Below are positions 1-10,999 of a DNA stretch of 64,000 nucleotides, in pieces. The notes beneath the pieces were generated by a model. It was given only the letters and a program-made list of their open reading frames with translations, had not been told where the DNA came from and ran no database searches. Numbering within the stretch: position 1 is the first letter of the stretch; each line of letters opens with the position of its first letter. The translations under genes and the position numbers were made by a program. This DNA comes from Cryptomeria japonica (lineage: Eukaryota; Streptophyta; Pinopsida; Cupressales; Cupressaceae), in NCBI RefSeq assembly GCF_030272615.1, contig NC_081412.1:103464796-103528795 (forward strand), written 5' to 3'.

Positions 1-456
1 TTCTCTTTCAAATTAAATTTTGATGGGGCTGCTAAGGGTAATCCAGGGAAGTTAGAGATTGGGGTGGTCATCTTTGACCATAATTATAAGATTGTTAAAG
101 CTGTGGGTAAATTTATTGGTGCTGGTTCTAACAATGCTGCTGAATTTCAGGCATTATCTTTTGGTCTTGATCTTGCCATCTCTTTGGGCATCAAGGATAT
201 TATCATTGAAGGGGATTCAATGTTGGTCTTTCAGTCAGTCTCTACTAAGAAGTGTGTTTCTTGGAATTTATAGTACTTGTTAGAGCGTATTCTTGCACAG
301 TTGGAAGAGTTTTTCTATCTTTACTATATCTCACTGTTATAGGGAAATAAATGTTATTGTAGATTATTTGGCTAATAGGGCTGTTGTTGAATGTGCTAAG
401 TATTTGGAAGTCCCCCCTGGGGATATTCCCGCTTCTTGCATTAGTATTCTTTTTTA
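1..456 (+). pseudogene. LINE RNase H domain fragment (5' end outside window)
   Basis: The + frame 1 translation opens with FKLNFDGAAKGNPG, followed by NNAAEFQAL and IIIEGDSML. These are the Asp, Glu and Asp catalytic blocks of the RNase H domain at the end of plant LINE ORF2 proteins. The last block (REIN..VDYLANR, near 340-385) lies in another frame, so there is a frameshift at about 300-335. An in-frame TAG at 271-273 follows WNL. In a live element this domain removes the RNA strand of the RNA:DNA hybrid during target-primed reverse transcription. The upstream reverse transcriptase is beyond the window edge, so I cannot tell whether the whole LINE is present. The same domain occurs intact at 15.4-15.8 kb, in a different LINE copy. 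Confidence 0.8.
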
Positions 457-1995
457 AGTTTGATTTATCGCGGACTATAGCTTTCACCACACTCCTTGCT
501 GGGTGTGGTTCTTCTTTCATGTATTACATCAGGGAGGGTGTTGTCTAGCCTTGTGGCAACATTTTTGTTGATGGCATACTCAATAAGTATTTTTCTCATG
601 GAGCAAGGAGGGTTTTGGTGCTGCATTTGTTTGGGTTGTACCTTATCTGTTGTATTGGTTTAGCACTTGCTTTGGTTGGTTGTGATGTGTTTAATTTTTC
701 ATGGGACTGATGCCTCCTATTTCTCATGATATTATTCTCCTTTTCTGGCTATTATTGGTGAGTTGGTTGTATGAATATTCGGGCTCGAGCTGACCATTAT
801 TTGTGATCATTACTTGTGATCATTTATTGTTTGTTTGTTGTTTTGAATTGGCATATTCTTCTTATTTAACTTTACAGGTTGGTGATTTTGATTGGTAATC
901 ATGTTGAGGTAAGTTTGTGTAGGACAATTTGGTTATCATTGCTTGGTTACCTTGTTAGTTCACCATCTACCTATATGATTGTGTAATGATGGTTGCTTTG
1001 AGTTGGCAGAGTCTAATCATTTATCTATAGATTGTTTTCGATTTGGTAATCAGTTGGGGATGAGCTTATGTAGTATGGTCTTGGCCCATCATTGTTGGGT
1101 GCCTTCATTTTCCCAACTTGGTTTCTTCTTTCATGATTATGTTATATCAATCCTGTTTTTCTTACTCCTCTTACACGTTATTTTGTTTATCATAGTGAGG
1201 AATGTTGGTTACTGCTCATTCTGTGAGGCTTTGTGCTTGATTTTGGTTGTTTTTATGATGATACCTCTATTGGATTGGTCTATATTTGGGATCTGTCGGT
1301 GCTCTTCTCATGTTTTTCCTTCTGTGGTGTCACTTCTTATGCGTTAAGATGTTCTGTTTTATTCGAAAGACATTGGTTAAGTTTGGAGGATGGTGGTTGT
1401 CTTCAAGATCTTGGAACTTGCAGATAGTTTGTTATACGAGATGGTTTCTTATCTTTCTGCTCTTTTCTTGGCTTCTTCTGTGGATTATTCTTTGGCTTGG
1501 CCTTATTTTGGTTCCTCAGGGTCTTCAACATCCTCTCCTTCTTCTTCTTTGGATTATATTGTGTTTGCTCACGATGTTTGTCTTGGCAGGATCTCTTATA
1601 ATGATTTCTCCTCTTGTTCTTGGTATCATACTAATCAGTGGATTGTAGAAGTGTGCTTTATAGACAGGGGTGACCCAGGCTCAAATCTTTTTGGCTAATC
1701 TTTTGGTTTTTTGGATGGATGTTGTTCTTCCTGATGTTTCACAATGACAGTTTCCTCTTGTATGCCTCTTATGTCAGCTTCCTTTATATCTAATGAAGAT
1801 TGTTATGTAATTGGGAAGGGTTTTTGGTAGATTGTGCCCATGAGCTTCTTGTAATGGGTAGATAGGCTTGTGTTATTTGAGCAATACTAAAGGGTTTTCT
1901 TACTGGTTCTTTCCCTTCAGTGCTCTTTGAACCAGACACCCTATAAAAAAACAAAAATTATTAATATAATTCAATGGTTTATCCACTTTTATCAA
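457..1995 (+). mobile_element. LINE 3' region and tail (tail 1)
   Basis: This T/G-rich stretch follows the RNase H fragment. Its ORFs are short, very hydrophobic (Leu/Phe/Trp from T-rich sequence) and resemble no family I know, so I do not call genes. The end, about 1893-1995, has a GGTTTTCTT...GGTTCTTTC block, an A-rich run at 1945-1960, then TTCAATGG and ATCCACTTTTAT. The same ordered blocks occur on the minus strand at 37.43-37.54 kb and partly at 35.60-35.63 kb, which is why I read this as a LINE 3' terminus. Exact end and target duplication not determined. Confidence 0.5.
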
Positions 1996-2089
1996 AAATA
2001 AATAAAAAAATAAAAAATCATATTTTTTTTTGTTTAGTATAAATTAATTTTGTTAGATATTGTAATTGGAATGGTTCTGATAGACATGA

Positions 2090-2155
2090 TATAAATTACT
2101 ATCGGTGTAATCATTGCACCTAAATAAGGTGCAACCACTAATTAATCGATAGGCT
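2090..2155. repeat. Short dispersed repeat with a TTGCACCT hairpin (copy 1)
   Basis: ATAAATTACTATCGGTG is followed by an 8-bp inverted repeat, TTGCACCT (2114-2121) and AGGTGCAA (2127-2134), with a 5-nt loop. A second copy with the same stem but a different loop lies at 39115-39170 on the same strand. Could be an end of a small transposon; not identified. Confidence 0.45.
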
Positions 2156-2595
2156 ATCCCTGTGGGGTACCCCACCACCCAAAAATTGTCTCACGCCATC
2201 AAATCCTTTGTTGATAGTTTTTGCCGCCGTTGGAGAGTTTCATGCTGATGTTGATGAAGGAAATCTTTCTTCACTGGTTTGGGCAACTGCCATGCATACG
2301 TTTGGCAAAGACCCACCTCCGTGTAAACATAATCTAAACATTGATTCAAAGATACATATAAGATCAAATCTTACAGAGAAGAGAAATTCTTGTTCATTGT
2401 TCAAATTTTGTACAATAACTAGTTGCACAAATATAGATTCAAGAAAAGAAGAAATTGATGCATCCACTCTTCAATATAGAATAATAATCACTCTCTACGT
2501 ATAACACAAGCCACACCCAATAATGAAACCTGAAACCAATAACAAATATAAGACAATGGAGTGGATGAGTTGTTGCCTTTCATTACTAATTCTTT
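2156..2595. other. No recognised gene
   Basis: Short ORFs exist on both strands here but none has a motif or family resemblance I can support. This may be 3' flank or UTR of the SWEET fragment, which reads leftwards and stops at 2596. Confidence 0.4.
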
Positions 2596-3052
2596 TCACT
2601 TCATTTCAACGACTCCATGAGAAAGAGTCACTAATTTTTCTTCTAATTTCATTTCTACGTCTGGACAAGTAGGATATTTCGTTGTTTCTGTGAAGACTTT
2701 ATCTCCTTGATCATTTTTTTCATCTCTGCTTTGCACACTCTTACTCCTATAAATATAGTATATCACCATCTGAGGCGTAATCAATGGCAGTCCTACAAAA
2801 TTTGAGGCCTGCATTGAAAACAATCTAATCAAAATAAGCTTCTTGAAACTCAAGTACTCCATCCATATTTCTCATGGTTATAAAAATTCCAATACCCACC
2901 ATGATCATAATGTCTTTAGCAATAAAACCATATGCGAGCCACAAAAGACTGGCGGCGAAGGTGAAGAAGGACAAGTTAAAAGGCATGAACTCCACGCTCT
3001 TGGTTTGAATCACCAGTTTTTGCAAGAAGCAACAATAATTTTCTGGTCTCAC
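2596..3052 (-). pseudogene. SWEET (MtN3/saliva) sugar transporter fragment, last two exons
   Basis: SWEETs are membrane uniporters for sucrose or hexoses built from two three-helix repeats. On the minus strand the right exon (ending 2900) gives LVIQTKSVEFMPFNLSFF and a hydrophobic helix ending KDIMIM; QTKSVEFMPF is the SWEET signature. The left exon (2808-2596) gives ASNFVGLPLITPQMVIYYIY and a charged tail, matching the last helix and cytosolic C-terminus. A 91-bp intron (2899-2809) with GT donor (GTGGGT) and AG acceptor (TTTTCAATGCAG) joins them in phase 0. Only the second half of the protein is visible. Upstream, where the exon should begin before KLVIQ, the acceptor position reads TTGCAA rather than TTGCAG. 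No first exons are recognisable further right, so this is probably a truncated pseudogene; a gene with long introns extending right is the alternative. Confidence 0.7.
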
Positions 3053-4860
3053 TCTTTTTCTAAGTCATTGTATGTTAGACTCGGAAAACAGGTGCCCAAC
3101 ACCATCTATCAACTTGAAGAAGCTCACTGCTATGTCTGTGCCCAAATCGCTATAGCTCATGCTTCTCTTTCCCTTCTTCATTTTTTCTTCTCAAAATTCT
3201 TCAAATCTAAATCTCTCTGTGATTTGTTGTGCCAAATGAGTCATCGGGGTCTCCATCTTTGGGAATTTGTAGCAGCACAACTACCAAATTCTTTACAATT
3301 TAGGAGAAAACATGTTCTTCTTCTCTCCCTCACTCGACAACACCATATGAATCTTGTGCATTTGAAAATATGTGTTCCAATAAGAGAAAAGACATTCAAC
3401 CTTTAGCGGTGGAAGCCAGGCCTTGACTTTCTTTACTAGGTGGAAGATAGGGTTTTATACAAAAAATCGCTTCTTTGAAGTTTAGAGGCTTAGATCTATA
3501 AAATTTAATGCTTTATAATTACTATAGGATTTTTTGTCCAGTTCAAAACTTCTGCAATACAAATCTTGGGTTTTACACGTACAAGATTCTATTTATTTTG
3601 GCATGCAGAATTTTGATTTTCTCTAACCATTTTAATTATTAGTTATCTTATGTAGAATTTGATTCTAATTGTTGTGATATTAGTTGTTGATTTAATATTT
3701 ATATTTGTTGATTTAATGCACCCTCTTTTTTTTACAACATTGCACCAATAGTTGTGACTTTAAAGTTCTTATTGCTATGGTGACTACCCATAATTGAATG
3801 AAATGCACTCTTAGTTATAAAAAACAACCAACCATGTGATGCCACATTAGCTGCACATTTATTGGGTCTTCTTTTGCAAGACTATTAGTCTCACCTTTTG
3901 GGGGGTTATTTTGGACACCTTGGCAAAAAGCATGCTGATGTGGCATCATATTTGATGATGTGTCCCTAAAACCTTAGTTATAAGCAACGAACTTGCTGGA
4001 ACTAAGTTGTTGTAAAAAAATGGGAATGATTTGATATTTCCATGTAGGATTTTGAGAAGCACAAAGTTAGGGTGCACAGCTACTGGGCTTTCTCCCCTAT
4101 TTGTTTTTTATTTTTTTTAGATTTTCTTTTAGTAGATTGCAATTGAATGGAAGAGAATCAACCACTAGTCCATTATGAAACTAATATCAGTATTGCCTGT
4201 TAGTAGCAAGACATGTGTGGTTATTCTTCCTCTATTATATTGCTTGCTTCTTTGTATTATGTTTGGTTGATTATATATGTAGAATCAAGTAAAACATTCA
4301 TAGTAGCCTAAGTAGAGGTGATTGAAATCAATCCATTGTTTGGCAGCCCAATAAATAGCATAATGGTCACAAACAAGATAACGAAAATAAAGTCAATAAA
4401 TTATTTGTCTACCAATGCTTTGCTTTCATTTTGTCAGCATATTAAACATTCTATATGATAGTTTCCATTGAGAGAGAATTATTGACAAAATGAATCAAGA
4501 ATGCCAACTATTAGCTAATTACAGTTGTAGTGCATTTATTCATTTGATTAAAGGAGAATGGCCAAATTTCCAAATTCTTATGGAATTATTTTCGACGAGT
4601 GATGGTTTTTCAGTATACAATTAAATCTATCAAGAGCTTAGGTATTTTTAGAGTTTAAAATATTGCAATTCACATTACAATATTGTAATATTAAAATTAA
4701 TTTACTAATTCAACATGTGAAATTTAGTCATTCATAATGGACAATGGGAAGGATCTTCTAAAATCTTATACAATTTACAAATTAATTAATTAAGAAGAGA
4801 GATGTTAATAATTATATTTTATAAAGAAGAGAGATGAGACTACAAAAAGTGAAAATGTGT
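3053..4860. other. AT-rich spacer, no gene seen
   Basis: A short minus-strand ORF near 3180-3060 (begins MKKGKRSMSYSDLG) has no recognisable domain and may be intron or leader of the SWEET remnant. The rest is AT-rich with no coding signal. Confidence 0.45.
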
Positions 4861-5021
4861 GAATTTTGGTAGGGCAGGCATCGAGCAATTTTTTCATTTC
4901 CCTGAGGAAATCACCTAATCTTCTCCACCAACAGTGGTTTTTTGATAGGACGAAGTATGCACTCAATCATGGCATCCCAAGGATTAGGGCTCCCCTGCCT
5001 CAGGAAAAATCGGAATGACAA

Positions 5022-6763
5022 GTGTTGAAACCTAGGAAGGCTCGCAAGGCTATTAGGTCAAACCCTCCAAAAAATATGAACAGAAGTGAACTCGGCCAAG
5101 GTTATTTTAGGTCGACTTCTTTCAATAGGTTCAATCAGTTGCAAAATCTTGAGGAAGGTTATTTAAAACCAGATCCCCAGGCTTGTTGTTCTTCAGAAAA
5201 TAATAGTAGAAACAAAATTAAAAACCCTAGTAGGATGGTAGAATCTCAATCCGCACTTAGAGCTACTTTAAAGGGCAAGGCTATGATACTGCCTCCTAAA
5301 CCTTCACCAATGGTATTGGGTCCAATTAGGGATCCCAACTCGGATATGGCTAATGTTTTAGAGATCAATGAGAATCTGGTTAAGCGGATTCAATAATCTT
5401 GCAAGGCCTTCAAAGTTTTGCGAGATGGTAGGGACTTAGAATCACATCGGAAGTTCTTGCTAATTGGTTTTTGTCGCCTTTCAATTGGATAGTAAGTATT
5501 GCTATCCTGTCCGAAGGTTTTTTGTATATAGATTGTGGTAATTCAAAACACAAGGAGGAATTCTTAACAGGTAAATCTCCTACTTTCAGAGGTTTTGAAT
5601 TTTGTTTTTTAGATTGGATTCCAAATTTTAACCCTAATAACATGCAATCTCTTAAGATAGATAGACCAATATTATTACCTAACCTACCAGTCAAATTAAT
5701 GGACATTGAAATTATTAGGACAATTGGTAATCACATTGGCAAATTTGTAGAAACTTGTGATAAATATAGGAAGTATGTGAATTGTGTGATAATAATTAAT
5801 ATGGACATTAGTATTAAAACCTTAAAAACTATTGAAATTAAGTCAGGGGTGTCTTCCTTCCTTATCTATCCAAAATTATTTAAAGGGATTCTCTACGTAA
5901 ACCTTGCTTCGCCCCCAGTTTCGCCTTCTTAACTGAGTCCCAGTAGGCTCCCTAGGGCCGTCATTAGTTTCAATCTATAAAAGGGAGGGTTTGTGGTTGA
6001 GACAAGCCCTTTGCCATCTAGGCATATTAAGGAACCTGAGGATGTTGAGGATATTGAAGAAGGTGAATTTTCTATTAACAAGGGACGGGAAGACCGAGCG
6101 ACCACTTCCTCCCCTAGCTTCTAGGCAAATCCCTTGATGGACTCTCCAGGAGCTTTTGCTGAGCTAAGGACCCCCTGCATCTCAAAGGAAAATCCCCAAC
6201 CTACATCTACTGAGCATAAGGGTGGGGAATTGGATGATCTCCCTCTTCCCTCTAATCAGGCCATAAGAGTGGTGGATTGTAACAATCCTATAGGCTCTCC
6301 CTTTAGGAAAGATTGCTCTACTAACATGAAGAGGGTAGGCCAGACGGTTCAAGATGAGGATCCTGCCCGCAAAGAGGATGAAGTCAATTGCATTATTAAC
6401 TATCTTTGTGACTTAGTCACCGAGGAGATCATGAATAAAATGTTGCATGAAATAATTGACAAAGATGAGCTAGATCTTCAAAAAAATCTGTTAGGTAAAT
6501 AAATTCTAGCCTCCTCACCTCCCTCGATGACCTAGGATATAGAATAACTTCTTTTAGATCTGAATAATAAGGAAAATGAAACTTTAGGTATCGAACTTTG
6601 GGCATTGGATAAATCTACCCTAGATTGTGCTAAGCTCTTCAAAAAGAGTGGTAGGAAATCCCTATTAGAGCTTCGAGCCAATGATGGCTCTATGGAAGGT
6701 CAAGTTAAATTCACATACATGTTTTATGCTAGGAAGGGGAAGGTCCTTCCCAAGGGCTCATGA
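5022..6763 (+). pseudogene. LINE ORF1, gag-like nucleic-acid-binding protein (broken)
   Basis: Two reading frames carry it: frame 3 from 5022 to about 5396 (basic, KARKAIRSNPPKN) and frame 2 from about 5471 to 6763. The middle portion (FLSPFNWIVSIAILSEGFLYI... then LPNLPVKLMDIEIIRTIGNHIGKFV) resembles the DUF4283-type domain of plant LINE ORF1, including the closing IGNHIGKFV block. The C-terminal part is acidic (EDVEDIEEGEF) and ends in a stretch joined directly to ORF2. Breaks: stop at 5394-5396, a frame change near 5400-5470, stops near 5930, 5980, 6120, 6500 and 6530. I see no CCHC knuckle. The final TGA (6761-6763) overlaps the ORF2 ATG (6760-6762) as ATGA. ORF1 proteins coat the LINE RNA. 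Confidence 0.7.
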
Positions 6764-9700
6764 AGATCATTTCATGGAATGTTAGGGGCTTAAATGCCCC
6801 TAACAAGCAGAGGTTAGTCAAACGTTGTCTATCCTCTTTCAACCCTGAATTAGTCTTGCTTCAAGAGACTAAATTGGGAGATGCAGACTTAGCTTCCTTT
6901 GGCAAACGTTTAAGTTTTAGGTAGATTTTAGGAACCCCAAGTATTGGGGCCTCCAGAGGTCTAGCTATCATATGGGATCCTCGAAGTATCCTTCTTTCTC
7001 CTCTGGTATGTAATCTTAACTAGATGAGTGGGAGAGTAACTTGTGTTAAGAATAATTTAGACTTTATCATTGTAAATGTTTACGAGCCGATCCTTAATGA
7101 TGATAAAATAAGAGTCAGGGAGGAAATTGAGAATTTCACGAACTCCCTCAATCAGGTATGTTTTATAGGAGGGAATTTTAATGCAATTTTGCATCATCAT
7201 GAGAAGCAGGGAGGCTTAGGCATTAATTTTAAGGCCTCTTTGGACTTCGTTGATTGGATCCATAGGAGCGGTATGTTAGAGATCAATATGGTCAAAGATG
7301 CCTTTACTTGGAATAACTGTAGGCTAGGATTTAGCAAAATTGAAGAGAAACTAGACAGGTTCTTTGTTTTGGAAAGTCTTATCAACTGTCCCTTCACCCT
7401 ACAAGCCTCAATTTTACCTTTTTCAGGATTGGACCACTTCCCCATTTCACTAGATTTTCAAGGGGAATATAGCCCTAGGAGATGTCCTTTTAAGTTTTAA
7501 AATATGTGGCTTAAAGATGATCATATCCTAGAGCTCCTAAAACAATGGTGGAATGGGGCCATGATCTCTGGATCCTAGATTTTTAAGGTTGTTAACAAAC
7601 TTAAAATAATCAAGTAGAATCTTATTCAATGAAATAGGGAGCACTTTGGCAATATCTTCGATAACAAAGCTAAGGTGGAAGCTGAGATGGCAGAAGTTAA
7701 TGAGCAAGTGATTAGATTTGGTATGGATGAGTCTTAGTTTCTCAAAGAGAAGAAACTTATGGTGGACCATGAATCTATTCTCGCCAAAGAAGAAGTCTTC
7801 TAGAAACAAAAATCTAGAGAGTCCTAGTTGGAGGCGGGCGATAAGAATACCAATTTTTTTCACAATAGTGTAAGAATGAGAAGAGTTAGAAACCATATCT
7901 CAAGAATTAAGGATAGTAATGGCTCTGAGGTGGTTAATCCTATTACAATTGCGAAAGAAGTTGTTGATTTATTTTCCCTTATCCTAACCTCGGATAGGAG
8001 CCCTCATAACTCAGCCCAAGACATGTTTATCAAGAGTATCCCTAGGCTTTTGAACAAGGAAAATTTTGATGCTCTTAATGCCTAATTTTCTCTAGTAGAA
8101 GTTGAAGCTACTCTTATGCAGATGAGCTCAGATAAATCCCTTGGGCCAGATGGCTTTCTTACTAGCTTCTTCCAAGTCTGTTGTCCCTTTCTCGATGAGG
8201 AAGTTATGACAGCTCTGGAAGGGATGAGAAACTCAGGCAACATCCTCAAGTAAATCAACAACACTTTTTTGGCCCTTATCCCTAAAAATGACAAACCGGA
8301 GTGTTTTGATGAATTCCAACCCTATAGCCCTCTGCAATTCAATTTACAAACTTTTCACCAAAACTTTAGCTAATAGGCTTCAGAAACTCATCCCCTTATT
8401 GATCAGTGAGGAATAGACAGGCTTTGTCCCTGGGAGAGCCATTTATGATGGGGTCATTATAGCTCAGGAAGCTATCCACTTGGTCCAGAAAAATGGGATC
8501 CCTAGTATGCTCCTAAAATTAGATATCAGAAAAGCTTATGATAAGGTGAACTAGAGATTTCTATGTAGATGCTTAGAAGCCTTTGGCTTTCCAGCTTCAT
8601 GGATCAACGTGATTTTTGAATGTATATCTACGCCTAAATTCTCTATTTTGGTTAATGGTACCCCAAAAGGTTTTTTTAGCTCTTCTAGAGGTTTGAGGCA
8701 GGGTGATCCTCTCTCCCCTTTTCTCTTTATTATTATGGTTGAAGCACTGGGTAGATTGATCTCCAGAGCTAGGGAGGCTAGTCTATTGTTGAGGATTAGA
8801 ATTACTAGTAACCTAGATCCTATAATGCATCAGTAATTTGTAGATGATACTATGCTCTATGGATGTAGCAATCTTAGTGAGGCCCAGGCTTTCAAGCTTA
8901 TCTTGGATTCTTACTCTAAGGCCTCTGGTCAAGAAATTAATCCGGCTAAATCTGCAGTCTTCTTTTTTAATACTCAAGCTAGTGTTCAAACGAGCATATG
9001 CAGTATTCTGAATTTTAATCTAGGCAGCCTCCCTTGTAAATATCTTGGACTGCCCTTGGATAAGGGTTCAGGGTCTTCTAATCTATGGTATGGATTAACT
9101 GACAAGATCAAAAGTAGGATAGAAACCTCGAAAGGTAGATGGCTATCCTTTGTGGGTAGAGCTACATTGGTTAAATCGATTCTAGTAGCCATTACGATCT
9201 ATTAGTTATCATGTTTTAGCATACCTCAGTCTATTAAGGAAGTGTTAAATAGACATCTTAGATCCTTCTTCTGGCAAGGGACGGAAGCTAAGAAACGTAT
9301 CTCCCTATTGGCCTGGGACAAGATATGTAGGCCCAAGTTTGCAGGGGGTTTGGGGCTTAAGGATATTAAAGTTCAAAGCAGAGCTTTAGGAGCTAAATTA
9401 GTATGAAAAATGTTTATAACTCTCCTCATTTAAAATGGGCTCAAATCCTCTTTCACAAGTATCTTCAAGGTAGAGACCATTTAAGCCTCTTCGAAGATCC
9501 CTCTCCATCAAGAGGCTCCTATATTTGGAACTTTATTATGGATTGCAGGAATATCATCTTGGACAAACTAACTTGGAATTTGGGTAAGGGTGATAAAGCC
9601 TTCTTTTGGTCAGACTATTGGGGGGTTTTCCAGTCCTTCAGCATCAAGCTAATTTTGATTCTTCCAGAGCATCACTTATATCTAGTTGGGGTAGGTATGT

Positions 9701-9937
9701 TAAGGACTATATTTTTCCCTTAGAGGGTGACTTAGCTAAGGGTTGGTCTTGGAAATCCCTCGATTAGGTTAATATCCTGGCTAATGAAAAAAATTTGCTC
9801 TGGGATATTCTGAAGAATAGGATGGTCACTTTCAATTTAGGGCCTGATTATTTGATCTGGGATGGTTCAAAATCAGGGGAATATTCCTCCAAAGATGGTT
9901 ATAATTCTCTCCTTAAGAAGAAGCTTTCTTCGACCAC
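6760..9937 (+). pseudogene. LINE ORF2 5' part: endonuclease and reverse transcriptase (broken)
   Basis: ATG at 6760 opens MKIISWNVRGLN, the exonuclease-endonuclease-phosphatase start; QETKLGD supplies the catalytic Glu. The FIGGNFNAIL block carries Asn where GDFN has Asp, and GLDHFPI keeps the final Asp-His pair. The reverse transcriptase follows: SLGPDGF, FVPGR, YDKVN, LRQGDPLSPFLF (near 8690-8730), then FVDDT (8839-8853) as the catalytic box, KYLGLPL and WLSFVGRATLVKS. A TAA stands immediately before FVDDT. There are more than ten other stops (for example near 6922, 7021, 7498, 7738, 7801, 8229, 8413, 8553), and frames shift near 8300 and 9730. This enzyme nicks the target and copies LINE RNA from the nick. 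The frame continues after Copia-A at 14807. Confidence 0.85.
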
Positions 9938-9942
9938 CTCGG

Positions 9943-10289
9943 TGTTAGGATTTCAAGCAGATCCGAAGCAAATATGAACTAACAATTATATGCAGATCTA
10001 AATACAAAAGATAAAGGAATAAAATAGGACACGAGTAACACAGAGATTTAACGTGGTTCACCCAGAATGGGTTATGTCCACCATACACAGTCATCCAATC
10101 TTTCTTATTATCTAGCAAAAATAGTACATCAACCTACCAATGCCTTAAGAATCCTAGCTGCTTATAACATGCATTTTTAGGGCAACAAACAAAGTCGGCC
10201 TTTTTAAGGTTTTATTACAATGTCGGTTTTCATCAACAAAAGACAGCTGAGTGTACAGTACTTTTCTAATCAACCACCACATATCAACA
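9943..10289 (-). repeat. Copia-A 3' LTR
   Basis: 347 bp, TG...CA ends; the same length as its partner at 14455-14801. It borders the polypurine tract at 10290, which makes it the 3' LTR of the minus-strand element. Confidence 0.92.
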
Positions 10290-10388
10290 ATCTCCCACTT
10301 AGAGACTGATCAGGCTCCACACCAAACAATCTCCCACTTGGAGATTGATCAGGCTCCACACCAAACAATCTCCCACTTGGAGACTGAT
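10288..10388 (-). repeat. Copia-A polypurine tract, present in three tandem copies
   Basis: A 39-bp unit beginning CAATCTCCCACTT occurs at 10288, 10327 and 10366 (third copy partial). On the minus strand each holds AAGTGGGAGATTG, the polypurine tract that primes plus-strand DNA synthesis. Only the copy touching the LTR fits the normal position. Confidence 0.8.
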
Positions 10389-10509
10389 ACTAGATGACAC
10401 CAGTGTACTTGCAGGATTTGCTAGATAAAACACTTGGACTTGACTGGTATAAATTCCACAATTATCAATCAAGAAGACCAATAGAAACTGATGAAGAAAT
10501 CAGCTTCTC

Positions 10510-10977
10510 CTATGGAACTTCCTTCGTGAACATATCAACAGGATTCTCACTTGTGTGAATCTTCTCAATCCGTAACTGACCCTCCTCCAAAACAGTCCGG
10601 ATAAAGTGGTACCTGAGCTGAATGTGCTTTGTCCTTGAATGAAAAGTAGAGTTCTTCACAAGATGAATGACACTCTGGCTATTGATATACAATGGTCGAT
10701 CCTCCTATATCTGACCTAATTCCTCCAGAAAACATTGTAACCAAATCATCTCCTTGATGGCTTCTATAGCAGCAACATACTCAGCTTCAGTGGTTGAAAG
10801 TGCAACAACCTTTTGCAACCTAGAAATCCAACTAACTGCAGTTCCCCCTATAGTAAAAACATACCTTGTAGTCCTCCTCCATGAATCAATATCACCTGCC
10901 AGATCAGAGTCAACAAATCTACTTAGAGCAACATTAGATCCTTTGAAACATAATACCTTCGTAGTAGTTCCTTTCAA
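10510..10977 (-). pseudogene. Copia-A RNase H domain (broken)
   Basis: Minus-strand pieces 10977-10705 and 10692-10510 are in one frame, separated by a single stop after EELGQI. Recognisable blocks: RFVDSDLAGD (first Asp), TTEAEYVAA (Glu), YINSQSVIHL (where copia RNase H has Asp-Ser or Asp-Asn; here Asn replaces the Asp), and RTKHIQLRYHF, the usual C-terminal block. It would degrade the RNA strand after copying. The Asp-to-Asn change and the stop argue for loss of function. Confidence 0.8.
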
Positions 10978-10999
10978 ATACTGAAGAATTCATTTCACA

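Noticed and set aside
979-1698. Overlapping hydrophobic ORFs that look like membrane proteins
   Set aside because: They come from T/G-rich DNA read in several frames at once, with no conserved motif; more likely LINE 3' sequence.
2843-3406. 187-codon plus-strand ORF
   Set aside because: Antisense to the SWEET exons, whose motifs and splice sites are convincing; no family resemblance of its own.
10288-10388. Regularly spaced repeats as a CRISPR-like array
   Set aside because: Units are directly adjacent without unique spacers and match the copia polypurine tract.
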